DNA of 42,352 nucleotides from NCBI GenBank assembly GCA_964591245.1, contig CAZPZZ010000021.1, positions 1-42,352 of the forward strand. The letters are read 5' to 3'. A program made the position numbers and the translations under genes. The notes under the pieces are model-generated. The model searched no databases. It was not told the origin of the DNA and was given only the letters and a program-made list of their open reading frames with translations. This stretch comes from CAZPZZ01 sp964591245 (lineage in GTDB: Bacteria; Acidobacteriota; Vicinamibacteria; Vicinamibacterales; UBA8438). Of the stretch, positions 15,874-24,820 are shown one piece after another (positions within the stretch are counted from its first letter, which is position 1; every line of letters starts with the position of its first letter).

Positions 15874-17643
15874 ATGCAGTTCTCACACTCCCACGGTTGG
15901 CGATTCTTCACCGTTATCAGCATCATCTGGTTCTCGCTCGCCGGCATCGAGTACGTATCCGCGCAGTCGTCTCCAGGGCAAGACAGGGACGAGTTCAGCC
16001 CGGTGACAGACGCCATGCTCCAGGCCCCGTCACCGGGCGACTGGCTTATGTGGCGGCGAACGCTCAATGGTTGGGGGTACAGCCCACTCGACCAGATCAA
16101 CCGTGACACCGTGGCGAACTTGCAGTTGGTGTGGACCCGGGCATTGCGCACTGGTACCCAGGAAGGCACCCCACTCGCCTACGACGGGACACTCTACATG
16201 CCCAATCCCAACGAACAGATACAGGCGATCGATGCGGTCACGGGCGACCTCAAGTGGGAATATCAGCGGGACATTCCGGACGACGTACCGGAAATCATGG
16301 GCGGCCTGACCGAAAACAATCGCAATATCGCCATCTACGGCAACCACATCATCGATACCGCCAACGACGACTACGTCTATGCCGTCGATGCCGTCACTGG
16401 AGAGCTCGCCTGGGAACGTCAGATCTTCGACTACCGGGTACACCCAGCCCGACACTCATCGGGACCGATCATCGCGAACGGTAAGATCATTTCTGGACGA
16501 AGCTGCCGCCCCCGCGCGGGCCCAGTCTCCTGTGTCATCATCGCGCACGACGCCATCACCGGCGAAGAATTGTGGCGTACCGCACTCGTGCCAGCTCCGG
16601 GAGAGCCGGGCAACGAAACCTGGGGCGACGTACCCTACGAGGAGCGCATGCACGTCGGTTCATGGATGGTCCCCAGTTACGACCCCGAATTGAATCTCGT
16701 CTACGTGGGCACCTCTGTCACGTCACCGGCCCCAAAATTCATGCTCGGCGGCCCGGAACTCCGGCACCTCTACCACAACTCGACGCTGGCCATCGATGCC
16801 GACACTGGCGATATTCGCTGGTACTACCAGCACCTCAATGATCACTGGGATCTTGACCATCCCTACGAGCGACTCTTGGTTGACACGGCCGTGATCCCGG
16901 ACCCCGAACGGGTTGAATGGATCAATCCGCGACTGCGACCAGGTGAGACCAGAAAAGTCATCACCGGCATTCCAGGCAAGACCGGCGTCGTCTATACACT
17001 CGACCGTGAGACAGGAGAGTTTCTCTGGGCGACCCCAACCGTAACCCAGAATGTCATCAGTAACATTGACGGCGCCACGGGAGCCGTCACGGAAAACACC
17101 GAGGTTGTGTTCACCGGACTCGGGCAAGAGGTCCTCTCCTGTCCATCCTGGGGCGGTGGCAAGAACTGGCCGGCCGGGGCCTACAGCCCGCTGACAAACA
17201 CCATGTTCTTCCCGCTCCAGCAAACCTGCGCACGCGTGTTATCCACCATGGACGGAGGGCTGGCCATCTACAGACTCGCAGCCAGGTTCCAACTCACTCC
17301 GGGCACGGAACTGCTCGGCACCGTGCGCGGCATCTCGGCAGAAACAGGCGACACCACCTGGCTGCATGAACAACGCGCCGCAACCTATGCCCTCGTGACC
17401 ACCGGTGGCGGGCTGGTGTTCGGCGGCGACGGCCGCGGCCGGTTCCGCGCGTTTGATCAAACGACCGGCGCTATCTTGTGGGAAATCAATCTTGGCTCAC
17501 CCGTTACCGGATTTCCCATCACCTATGCCGTCGACGGCAGGCAGTATGTCGTGGCAAGTACCGGCACCCGACGGGAGGGGCTCACCCCGGAACTCCAACC
17601 AAGCGCCGGGAACAACCTCTTCGTTTTCGCCCTACCGGAATGA
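15874..17643 (+). CDS. PQQ-dependent alcohol dehydrogenase (quinoprotein)
   Basis: A 589-residue quinoprotein of the methanol/ethanol dehydrogenase class. It has a Sec signal (W-F-S-L-A-G then V-S-A-Q). The family opening follows: G-D-W-L-M-W-R-R-T-L-N-G-W-G-Y-S-P-L with L-D-Q-I-N, then eight-bladed propeller repeats such as D-A-V-T-G-D-L-K-W. The active-site segment H-W-D-L-D carries the likely catalytic D326 and a second aspartate, D328. The vicinal cysteine pair of classic alcohol dehydrogenases is not present; two cysteines lie in S-C-R-P-R-A-G-P-V-S-C instead. There is no C-x-x-C-H, so it is not a quinohaemoprotein and needs an external cytochrome. It is periplasmic. It ends 57 bases from the converging barrel gene, with a hairpin between. 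Alcohol substrate and metal are undecided. Confidence 0.88.
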   Translation: MQFSHSHGWRFFTVISIIWFSLAGIEYVSAQSSPGQDRDEFSPVTDAMLQAPSPGDWLMWRRTLNGWGYSPLDQINRDTVANLQLVWTRALRTGTQEGTPLAYDGTLYMPNPNEQIQAIDAVTGDLKWEYQRDIPDDVPEIMGGLTENNRNIAIYGNHIIDTANDDYVYAVDAVTGELAWERQIFDYRVHPARHSSGPIIANGKIISGRSCRPRAGPVSCVIIAHDAITGEELWRTALVPAPGEPGNETWGDVPYEERMHVGSWMVPSYDPELNLVYVGTSVTSPAPKFMLGGPELRHLYHNSTLAIDADTGDIRWYYQHLNDHWDLDHPYERLLVDTAVIPDPERVEWINPRLRPGETRKVITGIPGKTGVVYTLDRETGEFLWATPTVTQNVISNIDGATGAVTENTEVVFTGLGQEVLSCPSWGGGKNWPAGAYSPLTNTMFFPLQQTCARVLSTMDGGLAIYRLAARFQLTPGTELLGTVRGISAETGDTTWLHEQRAATYALVTTGGGLVFGGDGRGRFRAFDQTTGAILWEINLGSPVTGFPITYAVDGRQYVVASTGTRREGLTPELQPSAGNNLFVFALPE

Positions 17644-17663
17644 CAGTCCAACTGGTAGGAACA

Positions 17664-17685
17664 ATCAGGAGCCGCCGTTCCTGAT
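17664..17685. terminator. Hairpin between convergent genes
   Basis: ATCAGGA at 17664-17670 and TCCTGAT at 17679-17685 with an 8-base loop, between the stops at 17643 and 17701. An A/T-rich stretch follows on the plus side. Short stem, but well placed. Confidence 0.55.
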
Positions 17686-17700
17686 CTCCGGAAAATTCGG

Positions 17701-18471
17701 TCAAAATATTTTCAGGCCTATGTCCGCAAAAAGATACGGAACCATCACGCGGCGTTGACTCGTTGCCTGTGTCAGCACGTTTGTCGAACTGATTGCAAAA
17801 TCGTCGAAGTTGAAGCGGACAAACCCTACCCGCATCCCGGTCTCGAACAATAGCCACCAGGGACGATGTACCACGCTCACTTCGACAACCGGATACAACG
17901 CACCGTCGCTCATTGTTCCGACAAATGGCACATCGGCGTTACGGTCCATGTACGTGTGGCGGTACTGCACCGCACCGTCGGCAGCGAACGCGAACTTCGT
18001 CTGGTCGAACTTGATTGAGGGCATGCCCCACTCAAAGCCCCCCCCGAGTTTCAGTGAAATGCCCCGTACCTCAAGGTCACGAAACACCTGGGCGCTAATC
18101 AAATGCCCCCATTCGGCACGCCTCACCCCATCCTTCCGGTACGCCACCGACACCCCGGACATCTGAAGGAACGTTCTCGAAAGATAACGTTCAATCTCCA
18201 CCTTCGCGCCAACGAGGTCATAGTCCGTGCCGAACAACGACACATCCCACTCCGTCAGACTGCTCCGGCTAAAGACATCTCCTTTCCCATTTGTGAGACC
18301 AACATTCAGGTAGACACCGGCTTTCCGCTCCTGATGCGTCGAGGAAGCCCCCATGGATTCCTGGCCTTCTGCAGGCACCGTGAGGCCGATACATGCCATC
18401 ATCGGCAACCAGGCTCTCGTGCTTCCACGCATCACACGCACACCCACACGCGAAAACTCCAGGCACCGCAT
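17701..18471 (-). CDS. Predicted outer-membrane beta-barrel protein
   Basis: A 256-residue protein I do not assign to a named family. It has a signal-peptide-like segment (A-W-L-P-M-M-A-C-I-G-L-T-V-P-A-E-G), then alternating hydrophobic and polar strands such as G-V-Y-L-N-V-G-L-T and V-P-Y-L-F-A-D-I-G-L-K-I-F. The last strand ends in phenylalanine, the usual outer-membrane barrel signal for the assembly machinery. The start is uncertain. The ATG at 18471 lies one base after the upstream stop (TGA-G-ATG), which suggests coupled translation. A GTG at 18447 has GGAG 9 bases upstream, and the ATG at 18432 gives the neatest signal peptide. It is last in the run uup, hypothetical, glycoside hydrolase, barrel. 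Confidence 0.6.
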   Translation of the reverse strand: MRCLEFSRVGVRVMRGSTRAWLPMMACIGLTVPAEGQESMGASSTHQERKAGVYLNVGLTNGKGDVFSRSSLTEWDVSLFGTDYDLVGAKVEIERYLSRTFLQMSGVSVAYRKDGVRRAEWGHLISAQVFRDLEVRGISLKLGGGFEWGMPSIKFDQTKFAFAADGAVQYRHTYMDRNADVPFVGTMSDGALYPVVEVSVVHRPWWLLFETGMRVGFVRFNFDDFAISSTNVLTQATSQRRVMVPYLFADIGLKIF

Positions 18472-18472
18472 C

Positions 18473-19423
18473 TCACAGCCAGCTAGTCAGCAGCTCGAAG
18501 AGGGGACTCTTCCAATAGTTCGGAAATGCAGCGGGATTCTGGATAAGACCAAAATTCACGTCTGGGCCGGTATCGCCCCCCCACATCACGAACCAGTACA
18601 CACGTTCCGCCCGCAAGAGGTTTCGCAAATGGGGGTAACTGTCCCGCACCCACGCGAGATGCAGATTCGGATCCCGCACGCCAGACTCCGTCACCCATAG
18701 GCGAAACGAACGTAACGGTCCGCCAAGTAACCCGAGATACTGACTCGCGTTGTCGAGGTCGTACATATTTACCGCGATAATGACTGCGCCCGGATCCACC
18801 CGTTCAAGACCCAAGCCCACCATGGCTTCCAACTCGGTTGGACCGTGTAGGCCGGATCCAAGCGTTGACTGTGTCAGCAGCATAGCCCGGCCGGGGTGGC
18901 GACTCTGCACATGATCATAAATACGTAGAAAGATCACCATGTACTGCTCAATCGTCATGGTGGAACCGGCGATCGTCGTAATTTCGTTGCCGAGCTGGAA
19001 GTAGCGAATGCCCGGATAGCTCGCAAAGATCGCGTCTATCTCACCTTCGACATTTGGCAAGGCCAGGATTTCGTTGCTGATGAGACCGAGCACCTCGATT
19101 CCGGTCTCGGTCACGGCCCTCAGCACCGGGTCTCCGGCGGTTAAGCTTCTAGTGATTTCAATCCGAACACCCCGCAAACGCCCGGCCGCTTGTAGCGCAG
19201 AGATGGCGTCACTATAGGCTTCCCGCGCCTGTCCCGCCAGTTGAATCCCGACATACGGTGACCACTGCGCCAAAACTTCACCAGCAAGCACAGGGTTCCC
19301 AATGACGTCACTCGGCGAGACCGGAGACCGATCTTGAAAGCGGTCACACGCCGCCCCGACAAAAGTTATCCCTAAAAGAGCTGCTCCCAGACCGCACGTC
19401 ACTCGCCCACCGACTCGACGCAC
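18473..19423 (-). CDS. Glycoside-hydrolase-like secreted TIM-barrel protein
   Basis: A 316-residue protein with an N-terminal hydrophobic segment (G-L-G-A-A-L-L-G-I-T-F-V-G-A-A-C) that is a signal peptide or an atypical lipoprotein signal. The rest reads like a clan GH-A barrel. L-G-N-E-I has E147 as likely acid/base after strand 4, and W-V-T-E-S-G has E246 as likely nucleophile after strand 7. Both sit at the ends of predicted strands and about 100 residues apart, which is normal for retaining glycosidases. I cannot name the GH family or the sugar. The start is uncertain: GTG at 19423 is used, while a GTG at 19456 would overlap the upstream stop by 8 bases and add 11 residues. Translational overlap with the barrel gene suggests a shared envelope function. 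Confidence 0.6.
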   Translation of the reverse strand: MRRVGGRVTCGLGAALLGITFVGAACDRFQDRSPVSPSDVIGNPVLAGEVLAQWSPYVGIQLAGQAREAYSDAISALQAAGRLRGVRIEITRSLTAGDPVLRAVTETGIEVLGLISNEILALPNVEGEIDAIFASYPGIRYFQLGNEITTIAGSTMTIEQYMVIFLRIYDHVQSRHPGRAMLLTQSTLGSGLHGPTELEAMVGLGLERVDPGAVIIAVNMYDLDNASQYLGLLGGPLRSFRLWVTESGVRDPNLHLAWVRDSYPHLRNLLRAERVYWFVMWGGDTGPDVNFGLIQNPAAFPNYWKSPLFELLTSWL

Positions 19424-19448
19424 GCGAGTTCCAGCTCGACCGACACGC

Positions 19449-20045
19449 CTATCCACGCGTCTCTTTCTTGACTGCCAACAGGAGTACATCGCGCGCCAGA
19501 TCGGAACGAATCGCCTCCACTTCGAAGGCAGGAATGCCAGGTGCATTGGCAAACGCACGGCGGGCCCGCCCGCGCCAATCCTTCTGCCGTCGTGCGTGCT
19601 GATAGCACACCAGTAGATCTCCCTCTCGCATCGCATCGAAGACGACGGACACATCAGCCGACGCCACATGCTCCGGCCCCGCTCCTTCCGATACCAATCC
19701 AATATCAGGATCCAGAAAAACCAACATTGGCCCCGCTTGGCTCTGAATCCGCGTAGCCACCCTGGCAAAGTAGGCACGACGGTGCGTCATCGGGTCTTTG
19801 TGCACCGTGATTTCCAGGCCGGTGGCGCGGGCCAATCGTTGGATGTCATCAATATCCCGAAAATGTCGCAGGACCTCTGCCGGTAGGTCCACCGGCCCAC
19901 GCCCGGTGAGCAACGGCTCCGTCGCCGCGTCGGCGCGATACATCGCCACGTACAAGATCGCGCTCATCGACTCTCGATGAGCGAGATGCAGGAGTCCGCC
20001 CCATTTCACGAGGTCCCGATCGTCACCGTACCATTGGTCGCGCAT
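19449..20045 (-). CDS. Conserved hypothetical protein with an F-L-D-P-D motif
   Basis: A 198-residue cytoplasmic protein with no signal or membrane segment. It opens M-R-D-Q-W-Y-G-D-D-R-D-L-V-K-W-G and carries M-L-V-F-L-D-P-D-I-G-L in the middle and G-D-L-L-V-C-Y-Q-H later. The D-P-D strand followed by an acid-rich region resembles a nucleotide- or S-adenosylmethionine-binding Rossmann fold, but the glycine-rich loop is not evident, so I give no function. It lies 12 bases after uup, consistent with cotranscription, and its end may overlap the next gene. The ATG at 20045 has no good ribosome site; M27 is an alternative. Confidence 0.6.
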   Translation of the reverse strand: MRDQWYGDDRDLVKWGGLLHLAHRESMSAILYVAMYRADAATEPLLTGRGPVDLPAEVLRHFRDIDDIQRLARATGLEITVHKDPMTHRRAYFARVATRIQSQAGPMLVFLDPDIGLVSEGAGPEHVASADVSVVFDAMREGDLLVCYQHARRQKDWRGRARRAFANAPGIPAFEVEAIRSDLARDVLLLAVKKETRG

Positions 20046-20057
20046 ATCGTCAGCACG

Positions 20058-21974
20058 TCACCCGCGGAAATTCCCGCGGCGCTCCTCAAGCGATTCCCAT
20101 CGTTGATAGGCAGTCTTCAGATCGCCTCGGAGTTCCTCCAACCGGGCGACCGTCGTCCGAATGGCTTCTGGTGCTTCAAGGTAAAACTCCGGACCCGCCA
20201 TACGTTCATCGAGCGCCTGCACCTCGACTTCCAGCGCTTCGATCCGCTCGGGCAGGTCAACCAACTCGCGTTGCTCGTTATAGGACAAACGCTTTGCGGT
20301 GGTGGCCGAGAAGGCTTCGGGGACATCACCTCTCACTGGAGGGGATGAAGGACCAGGTAGTGAAGGTGGTACCTCAGCGGTCGGTCGCTGTCGAAGCCAA
20401 TCGTCATAGCCACCCACATATTCCGCCACCTCGCCATCTCCTTCGAACGCTAAAGTACTGGTCACCACATTGTCGAGAAAGGCGCGGTCATGGCTTACCA
20501 ACAATAGTGTGCCGGACCATGCCACGAGCTGCGCTTCGAGTAGCTCCAGGGTCTCGATATCGAGGTCGTTGGTCGGTTCATCGAGCACAAGCAAATTGGC
20601 AGGGCGAGTAAAGAGGCGGGCCAAGAGCAAGCGGTTCCGCTCCCCACCGGACAAGGCTCGGACCGGCGACTGTGCCCGGTCACGCGGGAACAAGAAATCC
20701 TGAAGGTACCCGTGCACATGCCGCGATTGGCCATTCACCGTTACCGTGTCGTTCCCGTCACCCACTGTCTCAAACACGGTCAGTTCCGGGTCAAGCTGTT
20801 CTCGCTGCTGGTCGTAATAGGCCACCTGTACATTTGCTCCAGTGCGAACGAGCCCACGGTCCGGCTGGAGCTCTCCGAGGAGTATCCGAAGAAGGGTCGT
20901 CTTGCCAGCTCCGTTCGGCCCGATCAATCCCACTCGGTCTCCCCGAAGAATTCGAGTCGTACACTCCCGAATCACCACAGTGTCATCGAAGGAACAGCCG
21001 ATGCCCACGGCCTCGACCACCAGCCGACCGGAAGGCACTGCGGCCACCGCATGCAAGCGGACGTCCCCCGTGCGTTCGCGACGACTCGCCCGCTCCTCTC
21101 GCATGGCAATGAGCGATCGAACACGTCCCTCGTTCCGGGTGCGTCGAGCCTTGATGCCCTGTCGTAACCAGGCCTCCTCGACGGCAAGTTTCTTATCTTG
21201 CCGGGCGTGCTGTACCGCCTCCTCCGCCAGTCGCGCCTCCTGTCGACGCAAGTAATTGGCATAGTCACCGGGCCACGACGTAATACGCCCTCGGTCGAGT
21301 TCGAGAATGCGCGACGCGACTCGCTGTAGAAAACGCCGGTCATGTGTCACCACGACAACCGCGCCTGCATAGTCAGCGACAAGGGCCTCCAACCATTCGA
21401 TCGCCTCAACATCCAGGTGGTTCGTCGGCTCATCGAGCAACAACACGTCGGGCTGCGCCACAATGGCCCGCGCCAGCAGAACACGGCGCCGCCAGCCCCC
21501 TGACAATGTGTCAACGATCGCATCTACCGGTAGCTGTAATCGAGTGACAACCTGCTCAACGCGTTGCTCGAGCCGCCAACCGTCGCGCTCCTCAAGAGCC
21601 AGCTGTAACCGCCCCAGCCTCTCGAGTCTTGCAGACGTCGAGCCCTCGGCCACCTCAACAGCCGCATGGTGATATTCGGCCACCAAATCACCGAGATCAC
21701 CCAATCCCTCGGCAACCACATCGAACACCGGCCGCGTGGACGTCAACGGGATGTCTTGTTCGAGCAACGACGTGCGTACGTCTGGCGCCCGACGAACGTC
21801 ACCCTGGTCCAGCGCTTGTAATCCAGCAAGTACCCGGAGCAAGGTTGACTTCCCGCAGCCATTGCGCCCGAGCACGCACACCCGTTCGCCTGCAGCGAGG
21901 CGTACAGATGCCCCATCCAGCAACGGCACATGCCCATAGGCCAACGAGACCTGCTCCAGCCACACCAACGCCAT
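20058..21974 (-). CDS. uup: ABC-F family ATPase, Uup-like
   Basis: A 638-residue tandem ATPase without membrane segments. The first nucleotide-binding domain has Walker A G-R-N-G-C-G-K-S at residues 36-43, L-S-G-G-W and D-E-P-T-N-H-L-D. The second has G-P-N-G-A-G-K-T at about residue 350, L-S-G-G-E-R-N-R and D-E-P-T-N-D-L-D. A linker rich in charged residues joins them, and a C-terminal coiled-coil-like tail follows (R-E-L-V-D-L-P-E-R-I-E-A-L-E). That tail, the length and the order match Uup rather than EttA or the resistance ABC-F proteins. Uup acts on ribosomes or on branched DNA intermediates; its exact task is debated. It heads the minus-strand run with the hypothetical, glycosidase-like and barrel genes. 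Confidence 0.88.
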   Translation of the reverse strand: MALVWLEQVSLAYGHVPLLDGASVRLAAGERVCVLGRNGCGKSTLLRVLAGLQALDQGDVRRAPDVRTSLLEQDIPLTSTRPVFDVVAEGLGDLGDLVAEYHHAAVEVAEGSTSARLERLGRLQLALEERDGWRLEQRVEQVVTRLQLPVDAIVDTLSGGWRRRVLLARAIVAQPDVLLLDEPTNHLDVEAIEWLEALVADYAGAVVVVTHDRRFLQRVASRILELDRGRITSWPGDYANYLRRQEARLAEEAVQHARQDKKLAVEEAWLRQGIKARRTRNEGRVRSLIAMREERASRRERTGDVRLHAVAAVPSGRLVVEAVGIGCSFDDTVVIRECTTRILRGDRVGLIGPNGAGKTTLLRILLGELQPDRGLVRTGANVQVAYYDQQREQLDPELTVFETVGDGNDTVTVNGQSRHVHGYLQDFLFPRDRAQSPVRALSGGERNRLLLARLFTRPANLLVLDEPTNDLDIETLELLEAQLVAWSGTLLLVSHDRAFLDNVVTSTLAFEGDGEVAEYVGGYDDWLRQRPTAEVPPSLPGPSSPPVRGDVPEAFSATTAKRLSYNEQRELVDLPERIEALEVEVQALDERMAGPEFYLEAPEAIRTTVARLEELRGDLKTAYQRWESLEERRGNFRG

Positions 21975-22106
21975 CGATTCAACCTACCACGAGGTCAGGC
22001 CACGCGATGCCGCTACAGCGGAAGACGCCTGGCACGGAAGTCACCGCACCCGCCCGTCCACACCAACCGACGACGCCCCAGCACACACCGCTGGTCCTGG
22101 CTCACC

Positions 22107-23168
22107 TCACTGCAAACAGCATTTCTTGAATTTGCGACCACTTCCACAGGGGCATGGAGAGTTCCGGCCAAACGGGGGACGCTCGCGTCCCCGCTCCCGT
22201 CGCAGAGCGACCACGCGCGCACCCAAGTCCTGGCTAAACACGCGCTCGAGCGCGGCAAATAGCTCCGGATGCTTACGCTCCATCAAACCTGGACGCTCAA
22301 AAAAATACTCCGATGTGACGGCAAAGAACTCCGCTTCGTTGGTCAGGGCATAGCGAGAAATGTCACTCTTGCCTTCCGCAATCTCGGCCATCTTCCTACG
22401 CATAAGGGCCACCCATGGTTCCACCGCCTGACGTTCTAAACCGATGCCAGGCAAGCCGTCGATGACACCGTCACTCTTGTCGACGAGATGGGCGAATTCA
22501 TGCACGCCCACATTCCGCTTGTCTGTCGTGTTCCGGAAACCATTGATAAGGTCAGGCCGAGACAGGATCATCAGCCCATTCAAACTCCCCGTTCCGACCA
22601 TCCCGAGAATGTTATGCCTCGACGAGTCACCCACCTCGAATTCGCCATCGAACCGATTCGGATAGACCAGGACCTCGCGAATCTGATGCCACTCCCAGTC
22701 TCGAAATCCAAAGATCGGGATAACCGCGCTGGCGCCGGCCAGGACCCGCGTGGTCGTATCCAGCTGCACTTTGATACCCGTAATGCGCTTCTCCCCGAGG
22801 AATATCTGTAACTGACGACGAAACTGCCGTTTCCCCTCTGGGTCCAGCGCTCGAAAAAACAGCACGTCGCGCTGCAGCACCGCCTCCCATGCCGCCGGGA
22901 AGGGCTCACGCAACAGAGCCCGACGCTGATGCACTTTCCGCATCTGCCAACCGTAGACCCCAATAGCCGGCACCGTGGCGAGCATCCACGTCGCAATCGC
23001 CGGCCGCCCATCTTGAATAAGCAACAGGGCAATAGCCCCAGACACCAGCAGTGTCAGCGCGGCAAACGCCAACGCCCAGCGCCACACTCGACGTTCCCAA
23101 CGTCGCAGGGGTGCATCAATCACCTCGCGTCCCGCCGCCTGCTCGCCAGGTTCAACATGTGTCGTCAC
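22107..23168 (-). CDS. mtfA: MtfA-like zinc peptidase with membrane segments and SEC-C tail
   Basis: A 353-residue protein. Two hydrophobic helices near residues 30-75 would anchor it in the inner membrane. The main domain matches MtfA (peptidase family M90), with zinc motif H223-E-F-A-H227 and a downstream glutamate in N-E-A-E-F-F-A. The C-terminus is a SEC-C motif, with cysteines in S-P-C-P-C-G-S-G-R and K-K-C-C. This is a small zinc site best known from SecA. In E. coli, MtfA is a soluble peptidase that binds the Mlc regulator; here the added anchor and SEC-C suggest a different location or partner. The GTG at 23168 is chosen (GGTGGG 5 bases upstream); an in-frame TTG at 23258 would add 30 residues without a good site. 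Confidence 0.85.
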   Translation of the reverse strand: MTTHVEPGEQAAGREVIDAPLRRWERRVWRWALAFAALTLLVSGAIALLLIQDGRPAIATWMLATVPAIGVYGWQMRKVHQRRALLREPFPAAWEAVLQRDVLFFRALDPEGKRQFRRQLQIFLGEKRITGIKVQLDTTTRVLAGASAVIPIFGFRDWEWHQIREVLVYPNRFDGEFEVGDSSRHNILGMVGTGSLNGLMILSRPDLINGFRNTTDKRNVGVHEFAHLVDKSDGVIDGLPGIGLERQAVEPWVALMRRKMAEIAEGKSDISRYALTNEAEFFAVTSEYFFERPGLMERKHPELFAALERVFSQDLGARVVALRRERGRERPPFGRNSPCPCGSGRKFKKCCLQ

Positions 23169-23621
23169 GAACTCCCACCTTCCGGCGCTCGGGGCGCGAC
23201 CCCTTGGCGACGTAGCCAGCGCTCTGCGTACGAGAGCACGATGGAGCAACGGGAACAACTCTACGTCCGTACTCTGACACCCTCAATCCTGCCCTGGATT
23301 TCTCGAACTCATCTGCTGCAGGTCGCACGGGACGGGCAGCCGAAGCACCAGCAGGGATTCCAGTACGGTCCGGAAAACTATCGCAGCATCCGTACGGTCT
23401 TTTTCTTGTTAGAAATAGCGCGAGGACAAGGGCGCATAGTCGTGCCTGTTTACACAGCTCGACCTGGTCCCCCTGCGGCTCCATCCGAGCGGACCGGATC
23501 CTCCAGTGCACCAGGTCCGCAGGCCTATAACACTGAATACGCTCACCGGCTCATACAGCAGAAAGCAAGGCCACGCCCCGTACGACGACACACGGCACGG
23601 CCACGCGGCCACGCTGCCGGC
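23169..23621. other. Intergenic region without a recognisable gene
   Basis: About 450 bases between the MtfA-like and cyclophilin genes, both on the minus strand. Long open frames cross it, but their products are Arg/Pro/Cys-rich and match nothing. I found no tRNA. GTACGGTC occurs twice at about 23365 and 23392, the second followed by a T-rich run; I see no clear role. Confidence 0.4.
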
Positions 23622-24176
23622 CTACTGGCGGCGTATCGACCGAATGACGACCACCTCGTTTGGCAGGTTGTTCGTCACGGGCGTGCCTGCGATCTCATCC
23701 ACCACATCGCGCCCATCGGTCACCTGCCCGAAGACGGCGTACCCGAAATCCCGCACCCCGTTGTTCAGAAAGTCGTTATCCGCAGTATTGATAAAAAATT
23801 GATCCGTCGCGCTGTCAACTTCACTCGTCCGCGCCATTGCCACCGAATATCTGTCATTCGCGAGACCATTTTCCGCCTCGTTCTTGATGGCGGGACGAGT
23901 CGGCTTGGTGGTCATCTCTGGCGTATACGCGCCACCTTGGATCATGAAGGTCTCAATGACTCGGTGAAAAATGGTGTTGTCGTAGTGTCCCGCATCTACA
24001 TACGTGAGGAAATTATCCACACTGATGGGCGCATTCTCAGAGTCCAGCTCGATCGTGATCGTTCCATGACTCGTATCCATAATTACTACCGGGTCATCCT
24101 GGGCGAAGACGACGGGAGGGGTAAACATGGTCATAAAACCGGTAACCACAACGCCAGCCACGGTGCGGAACAGCAT
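23622..24176 (-). CDS. ppiA: Exported cyclophilin-type peptidyl-prolyl isomerase
   Basis: A 184-residue cyclophilin with a Sec signal (T-V-A-G-V-V-V-T-G-F ending V-F-A-Q). Family motifs are present: F-H-R-V-I with the catalytic arginine, F-M-I-Q-G-G, S-V-A-M-A-R and Q-F-F-I-N, and later F-G-Y-A-V-F-G-Q-V. It should speed proline isomerisation in folding periplasmic or outer-membrane proteins. The ATG at 24176 is chosen because GAGGAG lies 7 bases upstream. The length is normal for PpiA. It follows the PqiA-like gene by 65 bases on the same strand. Confidence 0.92.
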   Translation of the reverse strand: MLFRTVAGVVVTGFMTMFTPPVVFAQDDPVVIMDTSHGTITIELDSENAPISVDNFLTYVDAGHYDNTIFHRVIETFMIQGGAYTPEMTTKPTRPAIKNEAENGLANDRYSVAMARTSEVDSATDQFFINTADNDFLNNGVRDFGYAVFGQVTDGRDVVDEIAGTPVTNNLPNEVVVIRSIRRQ

Positions 24177-24241
24177 GGAATAGCTCCTCTCTGCGTTGAA
24201 ACAAGCCGACATACCACCAAGGCATGTTTTCGCGGATCGTA

Positions 24242-24820
24242 TCACCGCGCCCCGGCGCCCGACCGGGTACGCAGCACCTGAGTCCAGAAAATCGAAAAAA
24301 GGCAGTAGCCGAGAAAGTAATAGAATCCCGGTCCCAGTGTCGACGTAAGCCGCGTGTCCATCTGCACTTCAATATCAGGCAACAGGGGCAGCGGGGCCGG
24401 GACGTTGAACATATTCGCCTGCGTCTGGTCACGGGTTGCCAGAAAGGCGAGAAAAATCGCCACAACGAAAACATCCGCCATTGACCACTTCCCAATGGCA
24501 TCGACAGCCCGTACCAGTGCCCGCTTTACGGCATCGGCTGTCACATACACCGACGCAACCAACATCGACCCCTTGGTCAGCGGCACAACGATGCTGAACA
24601 GTAAGATCAAGAACGAAACCAGATAGTCCCCTGACCGCCAGAGTTCCTGCACCGTTCCGACGATTGATCGGGTCTGGTCGTAAACAGTGACCTCAAGCGA
24701 GTCGGTAAGAATCGAGGCGTTTACTTCCGTGATGATATGGACCGTGTAGATCGGTAACGTTACGCCCGGTACGAGTAGCACAAAATTCAGCAGGGTTATG
24801 ACGAGATGCAACCGCGTCAC
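24242..24820 (-). CDS. Paraquat-inducible protein A-like membrane protein
   Basis: A 192-residue integral membrane protein with four hydrophobic segments at about residues 7-28, 65-90, 112-132 and 165-185. The G-K-W-S-M-A-D-V-F motif is the PqiA signature. E. coli PqiA is about twice as long, with two such domains and zinc-finger cysteines; this is a single-domain form and no PqiB/MCE partner is adjacent. PqiABC is an envelope lipid-transport system, so an envelope role is likely. Its start codon overlaps the stop of the upstream gene by 4 bases (24817-24820), showing tight coupling. Confidence 0.82.
   Translation of the reverse strand: MTRLHLVITLLNFVLLVPGVTLPIYTVHIITEVNASILTDSLEVTVYDQTRSIVGTVQELWRSGDYLVSFLILLFSIVVPLTKGSMLVASVYVTADAVKRALVRAVDAIGKWSMADVFVVAIFLAFLATRDQTQANMFNVPAPLPLLPDIEVQMDTRLTSTLGPGFYYFLGYCLFSIFWTQVLRTRSGAGAR

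Noticed and set aside
23365..23400. Duplicate GTACGGTC before a T-rich run
   Set aside because: Only 8 bases and no gene to terminate or regulate on the plus strand.
22929..24281. A 450-codon plus-strand open frame across the MtfA-cyclophilin region
   Set aside because: It runs antisense through two recognised genes, its product is Arg/His/Pro-rich and it matches no family.
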